Part shown: piece after piece, positions 34,480-46,291 of the stretch | Numbering within the stretch: the stretch's first letter is position 1 | How the letters are laid out: every line of letters begins with the position of its first letter | From: Fallopia convolvulus | Taxonomy: Eukaryota; Streptophyta; Magnoliopsida; Caryophyllales; Polygonaceae | Direction: 5' to 3' | Assembly (NCBI GenBank): GCA_964016875.1 | Contig: OZ024719.1 | Span: 64,179,224 to 64,243,223 of the forward strand | Length of the DNA stretch: 64,000 nucleotides | The notes under the pieces: model-generated | The model's database searches: none | The model's input: only the letters and a program-made list of their open reading frames with translations | What the model was told of the DNA's origin: nothing | Translations under genes and position numbers: made by a program

Positions 34480-36135
34480 ATGGAAATTAAAAAAAACTGG
34501 ATGCCAACCCGAGTTGTTATCAACAATAATCATATCATCAACATATATCAAAACAAGTATGCAAACTAGGGATGAGCATCTGTTCAAAACCGAACTGAAT
34601 CGAAAACCGAAATTCCATTTAAGGTGAACCGAAAACCGAAACGAATTGGTTCGGTTCGGTTTAAGTTTTTGTTGGTTTAAGATAAATAGAAGATTATTCT
34701 TTATAAAATTTGAACCGAACCCAACCGAAATTTAACCGAAACCGAACCAAAATTGAATTTTGGAAAATTCTTAAATCGAACCGAATAAAATCGGTTTTAG
34801 TTTGATTCGGTTCGGCTTAAATTTTCGGTTTGAACCGATCCATGCTTAGCCCTAATGTAGACTCCAAATCAATCATATGAAAAAAAAAAAGAATAGTCTG
34901 GTAGGGACTGTACAAAGCCAAACATGTACCGTGTGGAAGCCAACTTAGCAAACCAATTCCTATGAACTTGTCGAAACACATAGAATGACTGATTAAGGCG
35001 ACAAACACGTCTGCCTTAGCTATTAGAAAAACCTGGAGGTGGTCTCATATAAACCTCCTGATGCAGATCTCTATGAAGAAAAGTATTGTGAATATCCATT
35101 TGATGGAGTTCCCAATTGCATGCTGGGCGACTGCTAAGAATGTGCGAACATACACCATCTTGGCCACGGGAGCAAATGTCTCCTTATAATCAATGTCGGT
35201 CTTTTGATTGTACCTAATAACAACCAATCACGCCTTTTAGCGCTCAATAGATCCATCAAATTTGTGCTTGATCCAAAATACCCATTACATCCAATGGGCT
35301 TCTTTCCTAGAGCAAGATCAACTAGAGTCTAAGTGACATTCTGCTCTAAAGCATTAATTTCAACTTGCATAGCCTCTCTCCAATGAGGACTACGAACTGC
35401 CTCAGAAAATGTAGATGGTTCCAATAAAGACTGAACACTAGCAATAAAAGCAACATGGCTCAAAGAAAACAAATCATAAAAGGCTTAATTAGCTAAGGGA
35501 TAGGAAATACATGAGGGCGCCGATGGACAAGATGTAGAAGACGATGAAGGTTCGTAACGTCGTAAAATATTACAAATGAAATCTCATAACTTCACAAATG
35601 TTGTCCTTTTACGGGAAGAACGTCGGAGGATTGTGACTTGGGGGTGGGAGGGGAGGAGAAGAAGGTTCCACATCCACCATTTATGGGTGGTCGTTTGAAG
35701 TGCTAGGTATCGGATCTTGGACGAGTGGGGCCATTTGATGGGATATACCATCGTCAAAAATATACGAGTGAACATTTAAGACATCATATTCGAGAAGAAC
35801 ATTATTAGGCTCGAATGGGTTGGTTTGAAAAGGAAAATGGTTTTTATAGAAGACATCTCGAGAAACAAATCATTCTTCAATTTCCAAATCAGTAACCAAC
35901 CAACCTTTTGATTCTTTGGATAGCTAATGAACATGCATTTTCTAGCCCTAACATCAAATTTATTCGCCGTGCGTGAAATTACCAACACATAAAATAAGCA
36001 ACCCAAAACTTTCAGATGAACGAGTAAAATTTATAACATAAGAAATCGTTACAATGTAATCACTCCAAATTTTAAAAGACAAATTCGCATGAAATCTTAA
36101 TGCCCTAGCAACATCCAAACCCTAATAAATACACA
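34480..36135 (-). pseudogene. Ty1/Copia pol remnant
   Basis: Reading leftward on the minus strand: an integrase C-terminal piece with LRFHANLSFKIWSDYI (about 36115-36068), then MGCLFYVL and KFDVRARKCMFISYP (36006-35900), then an RT piece with IDYKETFAPVAKM (about 35190), and a YVDDMIIVDN active-site motif near 34540-34500. Stops and frameshifts interrupt every part. A MITE (34567-34854) sits inside the RT. No LTRs were found. Confidence 0.75.
34567..34854. mobile_element. hAT-like MITE, 288 bp
   Basis: The ends TAGGGATGAGCAT and ATGCTTAGCCCTA are imperfect inverted repeats. The flanks ATGCAAAC and ATGTAGAC match at 6 of 8 bases. The interior is dense in CCGAACCGAA and TTCGGTTCGG repeats in both orientations. 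It interrupts a Copia RT remnant. Confidence 0.72.
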
Positions 36136-36394
36136 TGAGCCAAGCCTACCGTATATATACTAAAATATATACATAAAGTCCGAATAAGTACATTATAAGA
36201 AATGAAGAGACAAATTCTATAGGAAAAGCTAAAACATGAAAACAATCATTTCTTATGGCTGAAGCTCTCATACCTAAAAATGGCATCTGAGAGGCAATCA
36301 ACAATGGTGTCTCCAACTTGGAGATTGTAGGTGACAACCTCCATTGCATATCCACTTTGAAAGAACTAATGTTTGAACAAGGTGGTTCCATTAT

Positions 36395-37460
36395 AACCTA
36401 CGCGATGTCAAGAATTTCTTGAATGTTGTGGCAAGGAAGAGGGCTTCGTGGGTGTGGAGATGCATTCTTAGAGCCCGTGATGATGTTTTGAAGGGTATGG
36501 GAACACCACGCCAAGTAGGAGAAGAATTGGTGGCCGACTTGGGTGTGCTCCAAAAGGCAAATGAGAAGTATGCAACAAGTGTCCTTTATGACTTCCTTAG
36601 AGAGAAGAAGCCCACCTTGTCTTGGGGGCTTGTGGAGAGGAAGCTTCTATAATAAGAGATGGAGCTTCCAAACTTGGATGGCCGGGCTTGATCGTATGCC
36701 ATTGAGGACAAAGATGTATGCATGGGGGATTTTTGCGGAAGACACTTGTGTGCTATGCAAACAAGGGAGGGAGGATAATGAACATTTGTGGTTCAATTGC
36801 CCGGTCACGAGTGATGTAGCTAACCGAGTGTTTACTTGGTTGAATATTGGGGTGAGGAAGAGCTCCATGGAGGCTTGGTTACTATGGTTCCACGAGTCCC
36901 GAGCTAAGGAAGCAATCTCCTACAAGGTATGACTTCTAACTTTCACATACGGTCTACTTTGTATGGAGAATGAGAAATGAAGTGATCTATGAGGGTGTGG
37001 AGCCCAATGCAACAAGGTGCTTCTTGAGCATCCTTTAGGCATGTCAAATGAGGGACCTTAATGGGAAGAATGGGAGGAAATGGAAAGGGTTCTTGAGGCT
37101 TTAGGAGGTTGGAAAAGGCCTTGTGGTGGCTCAGGAAGAGGAGGTACAAGCGCGGTCGAGCTTTGTGAGCATAAGGCCGCGTACTTGTCATCCAGCTCGC
37201 GCCTCGTGGGATTGTTGATGTGCTCTTTTCGCTCTTGGCTTTTCTTTCTGGGAGTTTGGATATGTGTTTTTGTACTTGCCACTCCAAGTTGCATCTTGGT
37301 AAGAGTAGTTGACCTTTGTATTCGTTAGTTGCTTCTTTGGTTGTTCTTGGGTTTTGTGGGGTTTAACCATGAGATTGTTCATGGTGGTGACTTTAGTGAG
37401 ACTTCTCTTGTTAAGTCTCGCTCTTGTATATTCTTACTCTCTTCTATATATTTACCAATT
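36395..37460 (+). pseudogene. LINE RT C-terminal (zf-RVT) remnant
   Basis: Plus-strand frames encode FNVVARKRASWVWRCILRARDD-like sequence (36410-36470). In another phase they encode SFQTWMAGLDRMPLRTKMYAWG and then CVLCKQGREDNEHLWFNC (about 36751-36806), the zinc-binding region after plant LINE reverse transcriptases. YFVWRMRNEVIYEG follows near 36960. The later part to 37460 looks like a LINE 3' region without an intact frame. The RT catalytic core is absent. Confidence 0.65.
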
Positions 37461-37484
37461 CGAGAAGGTGACAACCTAATTTGA

Positions 37485-37690
37485 GGATGTCCTTAAGAAA
37501 TTGAGATGGGTAATTCAGACATTCTTTTTGATCTCTGACAATTTCGAAACTAAGGAATTTTTGGTGACTCTGTGGCCAACTTCATTGCAGAACTAGATCT
37601 TCAGACTGTCTCTAACTATTTAGCTAATCAAGATCTTCGGGAATCGGGATCATATCTATAAAGATCTTTCCTCATAAAAAATAATAATTA
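37485..37690 (+). pseudogene. Possible LINE RNase H tail remnant
   Basis: A broken plus-strand frame reads DSVANFIAELDLQTVSNYLAN, followed by an A-rich tail (AAAAAATAATAATT at about 37676-37690). This resembles the end of an RVT_3 RNase H domain and LINE tail. It may belong with the LINE remnant just to its left. Confidence 0.4.
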
Positions 37691-38949
37691 AATGGGCGTA
37701 TTGTCATCAACTTAAACGTTTGACAATTTAAGGAGTCAATCCTGAATGGTTGGAACCATGGAACTATAACAGAATCAGAAACAAAGGATTATCAAGATTG
37801 AAAACAACCTAATTTGGATTTCGCTTCACAGATTATTCAGTTCATAACTCAACCTCAGTCTTAGCAGAAAAGTTGCATCTTGACTACATTTTATCAATTC
37901 AATGCGGTATGAATTTATGTAACAGAAGTTTATACATGACTCTGATACTTACAATTTTCAAAATCCATTTTAGTCCGCATAGGTCTGATATATTCATTCA
38001 AGGTTCAATTAAAGACATTAATTAATCAGCAACTGAATTAGTCTTTCACCTTTCTAATTGACTACACAAAGGTTTCTTATTTGAGCTCCACAATCCATCA
38101 ATGGAGAAAAAAGAAAAGAAAAGAAAGCTTTAGATATGTCAATGTGCCGAGTACAGGAATCTCACAAATAAAAAAGAGAAGCTTGACAACGTGGCTCCCT
38201 CAACTCCCCCAGATTTTCTTCCCATTCTGGGAATCAAATTTTAAGGACAATTTGAGCTTGATGAATGCATTCTACCTAACTTAATAACAAGTTCTATTCA
38301 CGTCATCAATCAAAACCCACATCACTATGATTGCGATTGCACTGCAATGCAGGGATCAAAATTGTCAAATTGCATCCCTATACTACACGAAACATGTGAT
38401 AGATGAAGCTTGTGTCACAAGTGTTGGTCAAAAAACACATGCTGAAATTGTTATCCAAGCATATTATACACCCCATTCAACAGGGTATTGAACAAGAATT
38501 TATCTTTGTTAGTCTCTGTCACCACTCAGGTACGTAACACCTTGACGAGCAAATTTAGGCATTTGTTGATTAAAAAAAATTCAAGGAGGAAAATACAGAC
38601 AATTAAATCGGGTTCAGAGAAATGTTGTATCAAGGAGTTCAATCAACTATCTATTGAATAAAACTTACATTCTCCATTATAGATGCAAGTGCAAAAACCC
38701 AAGAAAAGGGGCCAAAAGTTCAGAACAGATTACAGCTTACAACAAATTAATATTTGGTTTATGTATCAAGATTAATCCCAGTCACCTCTGAAATCCTAAT
38801 CCAGGTTACCACCAGCAATTAATTAGAAGACAACCCTTCTTCTGCAATCTTCATCTGCATAATCAAAAATTTATAACAAAAAACTCGAGATCAAGCTGAT
38901 CTCAATTTGTAATCAAGAAAGTTGATCTACATTAAGAGAGATTTTATTT
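37691..38949. other. Intergenic DNA, 3' side of the ROH1-like gene
   Basis: No gene is seen. The right-hand end should include the 3' UTR of the ROH1-like gene. Confidence 0.4.
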
Positions 38950-40538
38950 TTACACATTGGGAGCTGATGCCTTTGTAGCTTGATCAAGCATATCCAAAAC
39001 CTCAACCCGACTCCTGACAATCCGATGGAACACCTCTCGTATCTGCTTCTGGAGCGGGCCAAGCCCTTCCTCCATCTTCCCACACGCCTCCGCCAGCTCA
39101 GCCACCTGAGCTGCCACCACAGCCTCCTTCTGATCCTCCATTGGAAACTGGAAGTGAGACAAGCATTCCAACAGAGACTGGGAAATCTTCTCAATCTTGG
39201 CTACCTCCTCCATGAGCCCGGCTCCGCCTTTCTTCTCCTTCTTCTTCCACTCCTCGGAGATCTTGTCCTGGAGGCCCGATATCCCGTGGGCCCAGCTCAG
39301 CTGTTTGGGGATTGGAATGTGGGTGGCGAGCCCGGCCCGTTCCTGGCAAGGGATGGCGGCGACCAGCGTCCATGTCACGAAGGCAAGGACGACGCTCATT
39401 ATGTAGACGGTCATGGCGAGCCCCGTGGACTCGGCGCCACGTGGCGCGTTCAGATTGGAGGAGATCGCCTGGATCTGTTTCGCCGCTGACCAGTTCTTTG
39501 ATACGCTCCAGGAGAGCGATCGGAAGTTGGAGATGTGGCGGTCTTTGGGGGCGGAGCCTCCTCGCCGGCCGAAGGACCACGACCGCTCAGTGGACTTGCT
39601 CGCGTTGGATTCTTTCTCGTCGATTACGATCGAGCTCAGTACTGAGGACAGCGCCTTCTTCGCCCTGCGAACCTGGGGAAAAAGAAATTGGGGGAAAATT
39701 TTCGCAATTAGGGTTCCGTAAGATCAAAGGCGAAATTGAACCGCTGGGTTCTTCATGCTTCAAATTGAAATCTAAGATCGGGGTGAATGATTAGTCAAAA
39801 GCTAACCAGATCATTCTAACACAATCCAATTTCACGAACAATTTCAATTTCAAACACGAAACTTCCGAGAATGTTCTGCAATTGCTAATTTGCTACAGCA
39901 CAGATGATTAAATCATTTTTTTTTCTAAAACGAGAAGGAGCACTCAAGGGGTTAATTAAGCGTTGTACCTGGCCGTCAGTGTAAGGCCTTTCCTCCATGG
40001 CGGCGACGGCGATCTCGGCGTGCTTCTGAAGGAAGCGAATGGCTTCGACGCCATGGGTGATGGCATTGCAAATATCGAGAGCTTTGACGGTGCGATCAAG
40101 CAGCTCGGGAATCAAACGATCGAGCGGGGACTTGACAATGTGGGAAGGGTCACGGCCCGTAAGAAGAGTCGCCTTGAACTCGGCCTCGCAGCAGAGGAAC
40201 GAGTCCAGAAGCTTCCGGAGCCAGGCGATGGACATGAGGGAGTCGGAGGCGGCGGCGGCGCGGGCGGAAGACGGGGTGGCGTCAACGGCTCCGTCGGCGG
40301 TCGAGGAAGCGTCATTGGAAGAGTCAGCGGAGGGAGGTGGATGGGGCGGGTGCGAGGAGTGGTCCTTTTGATGGGCGGTGGTTGTGGCGGAGGGAGGAAG
40401 GAGGTCGGAGAAACGTTCGGCGATCTTGCGCTGGAAGAATTCGAGGTCCTCGACGTCGCCCTCGGCGGAGGCAACCTGGTTGCGCCGAATGCTGATCCTG
40501 CCCAGGAAGTTGCCCTGGTTCTCCGTCGTTGCCCACAT
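38950..40538 (-). CDS. ROH1/BPS1-like protein (DUF793)
   Basis: Exon 1 is 40538-39969 and exon 2 is 39672-38950. The intron is GT-AG in phase 0, giving 430 residues, near the usual family size. The start MWATTENQGNFLGRISIRRNQV resembles ROH1-type N-termini. Then comes an EFFQRKIAERFSDLL helix, a low-complexity Ala/Ser/Pro linker, and SIAWLRKLLDSFLCCEAEFK. Exon 2 opens VRRAKKALSSVL. A hydrophobic segment at about residues 277-298 (VVLAFVTWTLVAAIP) may enter a membrane. The C-terminus is helical. Arabidopsis ROH1 binds the exocyst subunit EXO70; BPS1 relatives affect root-to-shoot signalling. Which subgroup this is cannot be settled by eye. Confidence 0.85.
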
Positions 40539-41478
40539 CCTGTTCGACGAAATGCGTCAGAGAGAAAAGGCAGAAAGAAACTCAGAGAATGAACGAGAAA
40601 GGGAAGGGGAACGATGGGCAACGGGAGAGAAATTTTGGGGAGACGAGAAGAGAGAGAGGAAAAGAAGCCAGGTTGGGATTGGCGATAGAGAGAGGATGAT
40701 GGGATTATGTGAAGAAGAAGCAGAAGAAGTGGTCAAAACTCAAAACTTATGAATTTTTCATTTTTTTTTTTACAAATTAAAATTAAAAAACAAAAAAGAG
40801 GGAAAAAAACAGGGAACGGTTGACAGTTACTAACATTGGGAAAAGCATTTTGGCGGTCAGGGGTTATTCCGGCCGTTAAGCTGATCTTCCGTTACCCTTG
40901 CTTTTCGTGTTCTTCCTTGAGTCTTGACTAGCCCTTTTTTTTTCATTTAAAATACTACTCCTTTTTTTTTAAGTGTTATTTTATCACTTTAAATTTAATC
41001 TAATTTTTATATTATTTTAGATTTTTTAAGAAATTAATTAGGAGTGGATTATGAAAATTGTTATTAGAATGTATTTTTATTGATTAATATTATTCATTTA
41101 TTAGTTGTAAAAAGTGATGAATGATAAAATTTATAAAAAATTTAGATTTTTGAGTTTAGTTAATACTTTTTTTAAATATTGTTTCAAAAACTAAAACGAT
41201 ACTTATTTTGAATAGAAGGGAATAATATTTATACTAACATTTACAGTAGAATTTTTATTTTTTTAAATGAAATGTTGAATTTTTTTTTCTATTGATCCAA
41301 CACTTCCTCTTTCTTCCTTACCTTAAAATGGATTACTATCAGTCAAACTCTCATACAGTATAATAATACTAGACGAAGTTATTTATATTCCCTACTAATA
41401 ATTAATAAACTCTAGAAAAAATAAATTAAATCTAAAAATTTTAAAATCTCAATGATTAAATTTTTAATGAAATCCTGT

Positions 41479-41480
<2 letters not shown>
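40539..41480. other. Intergenic DNA upstream of the ROH1-like gene
   Basis: The first 200 bases include the probable 5' UTR and promoter, with purine-rich AGAGAG-type tracts. Beyond about 40930 the sequence is AT-rich with no recognised feature. Confidence 0.4.
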
Positions 41481-41531
<51 letters not shown>

Positions 41532-41540
41532 ATATATATA
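41481..41540. repeat. (TA)n microsatellite
   Basis: About 60 bases of almost pure alternating TA, interrupted twice by TTTA. Short frames across it are artefacts. Confidence 0.95.
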
Positions 41541-41876
41541 GGATAAATAATACTTGAAACTTGAAAACTTTTGTGTATACGTAACGTAAGTATAAACTAA
41601 CATACGCAAGCTTGCTTAAGTTTCCCTTCTTCTCTTCTCTCCCTCTGTGCCAAGCCTCGAACTCAAGGCCAATTTCCATGCGATGCCAAGCTTGCTTATT
41701 AATATCTGAGTGCATTGACAAGAAAACTGCCAAGCTAACTAGTTGATACTACGTATGTTTTTTTTGGAGCGATCGAATTTGACTAGTTGATATTAACCTT
41801 ATTAATATGCATTTGAAATTCAGCTTGCATTGACTTTACAAGCAATTTGCTTCAACGATGTAATCTTTTAAGACAT

Positions 41877-42035
41877 TAGGGTTCCGTTCGGCAATGTAAA
41901 AAATATTTCAACGACCCCAAATCAACTACATAATGTACCTCCCCCATGCTTATATTTTTTTGTAAAATATCAACTACTATCAACTCCATAAACTCAAATC
42001 AACTACATCAACTACCCATTGCCGAACGGAACCTA
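41877..42035. mobile_element. Short MITE, 159 bp
   Basis: TAGGGTTCCGTTCGGCAATG at the left and the near-exact inverse CATTGCCGAACGGAACCTA at the right form terminal inverted repeats of about 19 bp. The interior has repeated ATCAACTAC units. The flanks (AGACATTA and GAGCATTA, if the ends are shifted slightly) share only part of an 8-bp duplication, so the superfamily (hAT is likely) is uncertain. Confidence 0.7.
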
Positions 42036-42181
42036 GAGCATTATACCGTGAAGAAAAATTTAAACCTGTGAAATTAATTAAGGTCAATGACATCAAATGT
42101 CAATTAGACAGTAAAATTGATTTCATTTATTTCTCGACCTTTATTTTTAAATCATACACTCCATTATATGTTTATCACTAT

Positions 42182-42316
42182 GAGGCTTATTTGGATATCT
42201 GAAATACTAGATTACTTTTACATTACATTGCATGTAGTATTAAAATTTTAATTTAATATCTAATAATGCAATTTTATGTAAAATAATGTATTATCATAAC
42301 GAATCCAAATAGACCC
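42182..42316. mobile_element. Short MITE, about 135 bp
   Basis: The left end GAGGCTTATTTGGAT and the right end ATCCAAATAGACCC are imperfect inverted repeats that continue inward (TTTTACAT, TTGCAT) for about 50 bp. The flanks are TAT on both sides (42179-42181 and 42317-42319). The ends resemble Harbinger/Tourist MITEs, but TAT is not the usual TWA duplication. Confidence 0.55.
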
Positions 42317-43151
42317 TATATCAACATAACATCACTTTGACACATCCAGCCATTACGAGGACTTTGAAAGATTAGCATATAATGCTTTCTCCATAAATTG
42401 AAAGGGTCCACAATGCCTTATTTTTTCTGTCCGTGTTTTTCTTTTTCTTGTACCTCATCCACTCCAGCATTAATGGGTCGTCGTCACGAATTCTGGAATC
42501 ATTCAAACTCCATCATCATGCAAAATCCACCAGTAGTACTTGTGTTGATCGATCAATTTCCTCATTAATCCAAAATCCATGACGAGGTCAATCATATAGA
42601 TGTATTTCTCTATTTTAATTTGCCTTGCAAGAAATTAAGCTAGACTGATTTCTTTTTCCTTAAGTCACTAGGCTATTAGCATGGGTTAGAAAAGTTAATT
42701 GTTATTTGCAGTGGTGTACAGCCCCCACTGGAATTACAAAAATAAATAAATTAAAAACACATAAAATTATAGAAATAGAATAAATTAGCATAGAAGTTAT
42801 AACTAACATGAGAGATTTAAGAAACTAACAAGATACATTAAATTATGTCATTTAACTAATTCAAATATATCCTAAATAAATAGATCAATTTAAAGTAGCA
42901 TTTATTTAGGGTCATGATATTTCGACCAAATAAAAAATTTAGGGTCATGATATGCAACATTCTTAAAATTAGTTTGCAACTTTTTTTTTTAAATTTCAAA
43001 ATCAGTCCAAATTTACTTTTCCTCCTTCCCTTCTCATTCTCTATTGTACACAACTCTGATTCAAATCTAAATCTCTTCATACTCTTATTGTTTAAAGAAT
43101 ATCGAGTAACAATGAAAGAAATTCCGAATATGCGTTACGTAATCGAGATTA
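42317..43151. other. Intergenic DNA
   Basis: No gene or repeat was recognised. Confidence 0.35.
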
Positions 43152-43210
43152 AATGGTACATTCACCATTCATATAAGAGTTTTTTTTATATGAATGGTGA
43201 ATGTACCATT
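43152..43210. repeat. Perfect 25-bp hairpin
   Basis: The arms 43152-43176 and 43186-43210 are exact inverse copies with a 9-base T-rich loop. The arm includes GGTACATTCACCATTC. There is no coding or transposon context nearby. It could fold into a stem in a transcript or be a tiny foldback element. Confidence 0.85.
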
Positions 43211-43689
43211 CATATAAATGCTCGACGAAGGTCGAAATCAACAAGCGAGTGAGCAATGAGAAGTTTGAACGTTAAAAGAGGATTTTGAATGGAGATTCAA
43301 AGAGTTTTGAGTGAAAAGAGGGGGGATCGTGAAACCCTAGTCTTCTTTAAAACGAGACTTTAATTTGGGCTTATTTTATAATAAATAGAAAATAGATAAT
43401 TGCAAACTAAAAAGGTGGGGTGTTGCATAGCTGGTATGTTTATTTATTACTAATAAAAATATCATCAGTGTAAAAAGTACTACCAGATCAATGACTGAAG
43501 ATGCACATAAAAAAGGGTTCAAATACAAAAAAAATTATACAAAAAAATATAAAATTTTATGAAAATGTAATAAAAAAATTCATATAAATTTTTTTATATA
43601 GAAAAATACAATTTTTTTCTATAACCAGAAATTTGATCAAGAGGAATTTAGCCCCCTCTAGGGAAAATTCCTAACTCCACCCAGGTTAT
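43211..43689. other. Intergenic DNA
   Basis: No gene or repeat was recognised. Confidence 0.35.
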
Positions 43690-44137
43690 TTGTCAAGATT
43701 TGAACTGTTGCCACATGACATTGTCTTAGATTACAAGATGATTCTAGAAATGTTATTTGATAAGGACACGTGTAGGCATTGATTTATAACGTTGGTGGAA
43801 GAGCTTGGATCGGAGCAGCGCAAATCACTTATAAGACAATGTTTTTGTCAGTAAGTATGCCAATTGATTTTTCGGGGAGATAAATGCTACTTGAAGAATC
43901 TTGACATGGACATGTTCCCTTACAAAGTGGTAATCGAGGGAGACATGTTAGCTTCAATGATGCATCAAAGGGTTGACAGCAAGGTACGTTGTGCCAAGAT
44001 TATCACACCAAAGGAGTGGTGGTTGGGAAAGGAAGATGCCGAGTTCATATAAACAGATTGAAGCTAGATTAGATCACATGTAGCATGCATGTGCAAGAGA
44101 AGAATTCTTGATTTCGGTGAGGGATCTGGCAATAGTG

Positions 44138-44557
44138 TCATGCTTTCATGAGCTCTAAGATATATACTAGATTGGTTCCAAGAAAGATGCAATAGGCACC
44201 ATTAGATCTCCAATCAAGACGGTCACCAGCCCAATCCGCATTGGAGAAGGAGGAGAGACTGGTGTTTGAGTTTGTCGAGATGTGTAGAGCATGATTGTGG
44301 GTGGATTTTAGGTATCGAAGGATCCTTCTTTTCACTTGTTGCCAATGAAGTTCAATTGGATTGTGGAAGATTTGACAGACTAGGTTGACCACAAAGAAGA
44401 TATCAGGCTTTGTAAAATCCATATATTGGAGAGTTCCTACGATGCTTTGGTATAGAGTTGCATCTTCAAAGGGTGGAGCAGAGGACATGCTCGATTCATT
44501 GGTGGTGTCCATGGGCATGGTCATTGGCTTGCAATTGAGCATATTTGCTCTAGACAA
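44138..44557 (-). pseudogene. Copia RT-RNase H fragment
   Basis: The frame encodes TLYQSIVGTLQYMDFTKPDI, VNLVCQIFHNP, HWQQVKRRILRYLKSTHNHA and SNADWAGDRLDWRSNGAY, the junction between Copia reverse transcriptase and RNase H. The frame ends before the RNase H active site is complete. The RT palm motif is not present in this piece. Confidence 0.8.
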
Positions 44558-44947
44558 TAAATCATGAATGTATTGGGACTAAGTTAAATGTGAATTCGGA
44601 GGCATCAAGACTAACTTGAATTCCCAAAATGTGTAAATCATCAAGATCATTTACGAGATATTGTCGTCACAAATTGTTTAGCTAGGAGACTGTCAGGGGT
44701 AATGACCATTAAGTCCTAAAGTATTGGATGAGGATGACGGAGGAACAAAATCCCAAGTTTGTGTTTGGAGGAGGTCTTGAATTTCCAAATTCATGGCATT
44801 GCGATATTCGGGATATTTTAAGGCTTTTGTATAATTGGATAGTTTGTCGGAAAGTAGGGAGGTAGCATTGCAATTAGGAGGGGTGGCCAGTTAATGGTGT
44901 CGTCGGTGTTGCTTTTAGGCCGAACAATGTTGTTGCAAAAGCGAGTT

Positions 44948-45634
44948 TGTTAGGAAATTTGACATCCTACAATAAGGGTGAGAAGCACAAATTCACAAGA
45001 GAAGTATAGGAACAAAAGAGAACAAAGAACAAGTGAGATTTGGTGACATAGTTCGTCAGAATGACTACGTCTGAGGCACTCTCAAGCTAGGGACTTTCCA
45101 CTAGAACTGAGGATTACAAGACTTGATCCCTGATCTATAATGACCTGATCAGTCTAACCTAATTTCTCAAGCTCTCTAGAGTTTTTCCTCTCTGACTCTC
45201 AGGATTTTCTTCGCATAGTGCATAATTACAATAATCATATATGAGTATTTACGGAGAACCCTAGGCTTAAAGATAGAAACAAGATATTACGAGGATAGAA
45301 ATCTTAATTCTCCTAGATATATTTCTTTCCTAAATCCAATATCTTTTACTCATTACTTGCCATGCAAGCAAAGCCGACCTATTGCCAAAATAGACTCGAG
45401 CGTGTCCTCAAGAGCACGGTCGCGCTCTCCTGACCCAAACCACGCCATACTCTTGGCACACTCTATCGGCATCGCATGGGCCCGTCCGGCAGAACGCGAC
45501 CGCATCTTGCTTGGCCCTGCCCGCGCTATCCCGACGCGGTCGTAGCCCTCGTGGTTGCGATCACAGTTCTACCTCTCGCTCCGCCTTCTTCTCCTTTTCC
45601 GACTAGCTCTGAATCAGGCTCCATAATCCTAACA
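44948..45634. repeat. Solo LTR, 687 bp
   Basis: The ends TGTTAGGA and TCCTAACA are perfect 8-bp inverted repeats, and TG...CA is kept. The flanks GAGTT (44943-44947) and GAGTC (45635-45639) match at 4 of 5. No internal retrotransposon sequence is attached. The right third (about 45350-45600) is GC-rich and gives spurious ORFs. It probably arose by recombination between two LTRs. The strand is unknown. Confidence 0.75.
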
Positions 45635-45843
45635 GAGTCACCACGGGATGAATTGATTGAGGTGGGTTATGAGGAGTTTCGATATGGTTTTAATGGAATA
45701 AGTTTGGTGAAAATGGGGAGTGAGATGTAGATGTGGAAGTTGGGCTTTGATTTGAGGTTTCATTGCTGAGCATGTTGGAGTGTTTGGGCCAGAAGATGTC
45801 AGTGGCCAAGATCCATGTACGAAGATTTGCTCTCAATAATCTT

Positions 45844-45951
45844 CTTTATGTTCCCAATATCTCAAAAAATTTGTTATTTGTTCATCAATTTTGTACTGAC
45901 AACAAGCACTTCGTTGAATTAACTTCTTTTTGAGATATTGGGAACATAAAG
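45844..45951. repeat. Inverted repeat from a local inversion in the Copia protease
   Basis: Perfect 25-bp arms lie at 45844-45868 and 45927-45951. Minus-strand coding reaches YVPNISK at the right arm. The plus strand then encodes LLYVPNISKNLLFVHQFCTD through the left arm and loop. The protease continuation is thus present but flipped. Confidence 0.75.
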
Positions 45952-46250
45952 AGGAACCGTGATTTCATAGCGGTAAAGTGGAGCCATCGCCCAACGAGAC
46001 AATCTCCATACATGGATAGGGAAGTGAGTCAAGTCGAAGATTGGAGAGATCTGGTGTGAAGTGGTTGGTCACCATCGTATTTGGGTATCGAGTTGAGGTG
46101 GTCATCATGTTGGCTTGAAGCGAAGACGGTGGTGGGGCTTGATTTAATTGAAGTGATTTCAACATTGGAGGGTTGTGTGCCATGGCTTGTTACAAGTGGG
46201 CCTAGAGTTTGGAGCACCATTGAAAGTGCGATTGTCGGTTTGGTTGTTGT

Positions 46251-46291
<41 letters not shown>

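Noticed and set aside
37080..37328. Plus-strand 82-codon frame
   Set aside because: It lies in the decayed LINE 3' region and has no recognisable domain.
39312..40752. Several long plus-strand frames over the ROH1-like gene
   Set aside because: They are antisense shadows of GC-rich exons; no domain is seen, while the minus-strand frame has a clean two-exon structure.
41412..41609. Minus-strand frame rich in Tyr-Ile
   Set aside because: It is a translation of the (TA)n microsatellite.
45357..45730. GC-rich plus-strand frames
   Set aside because: They lie in and across the end of a solo LTR and show no domain.
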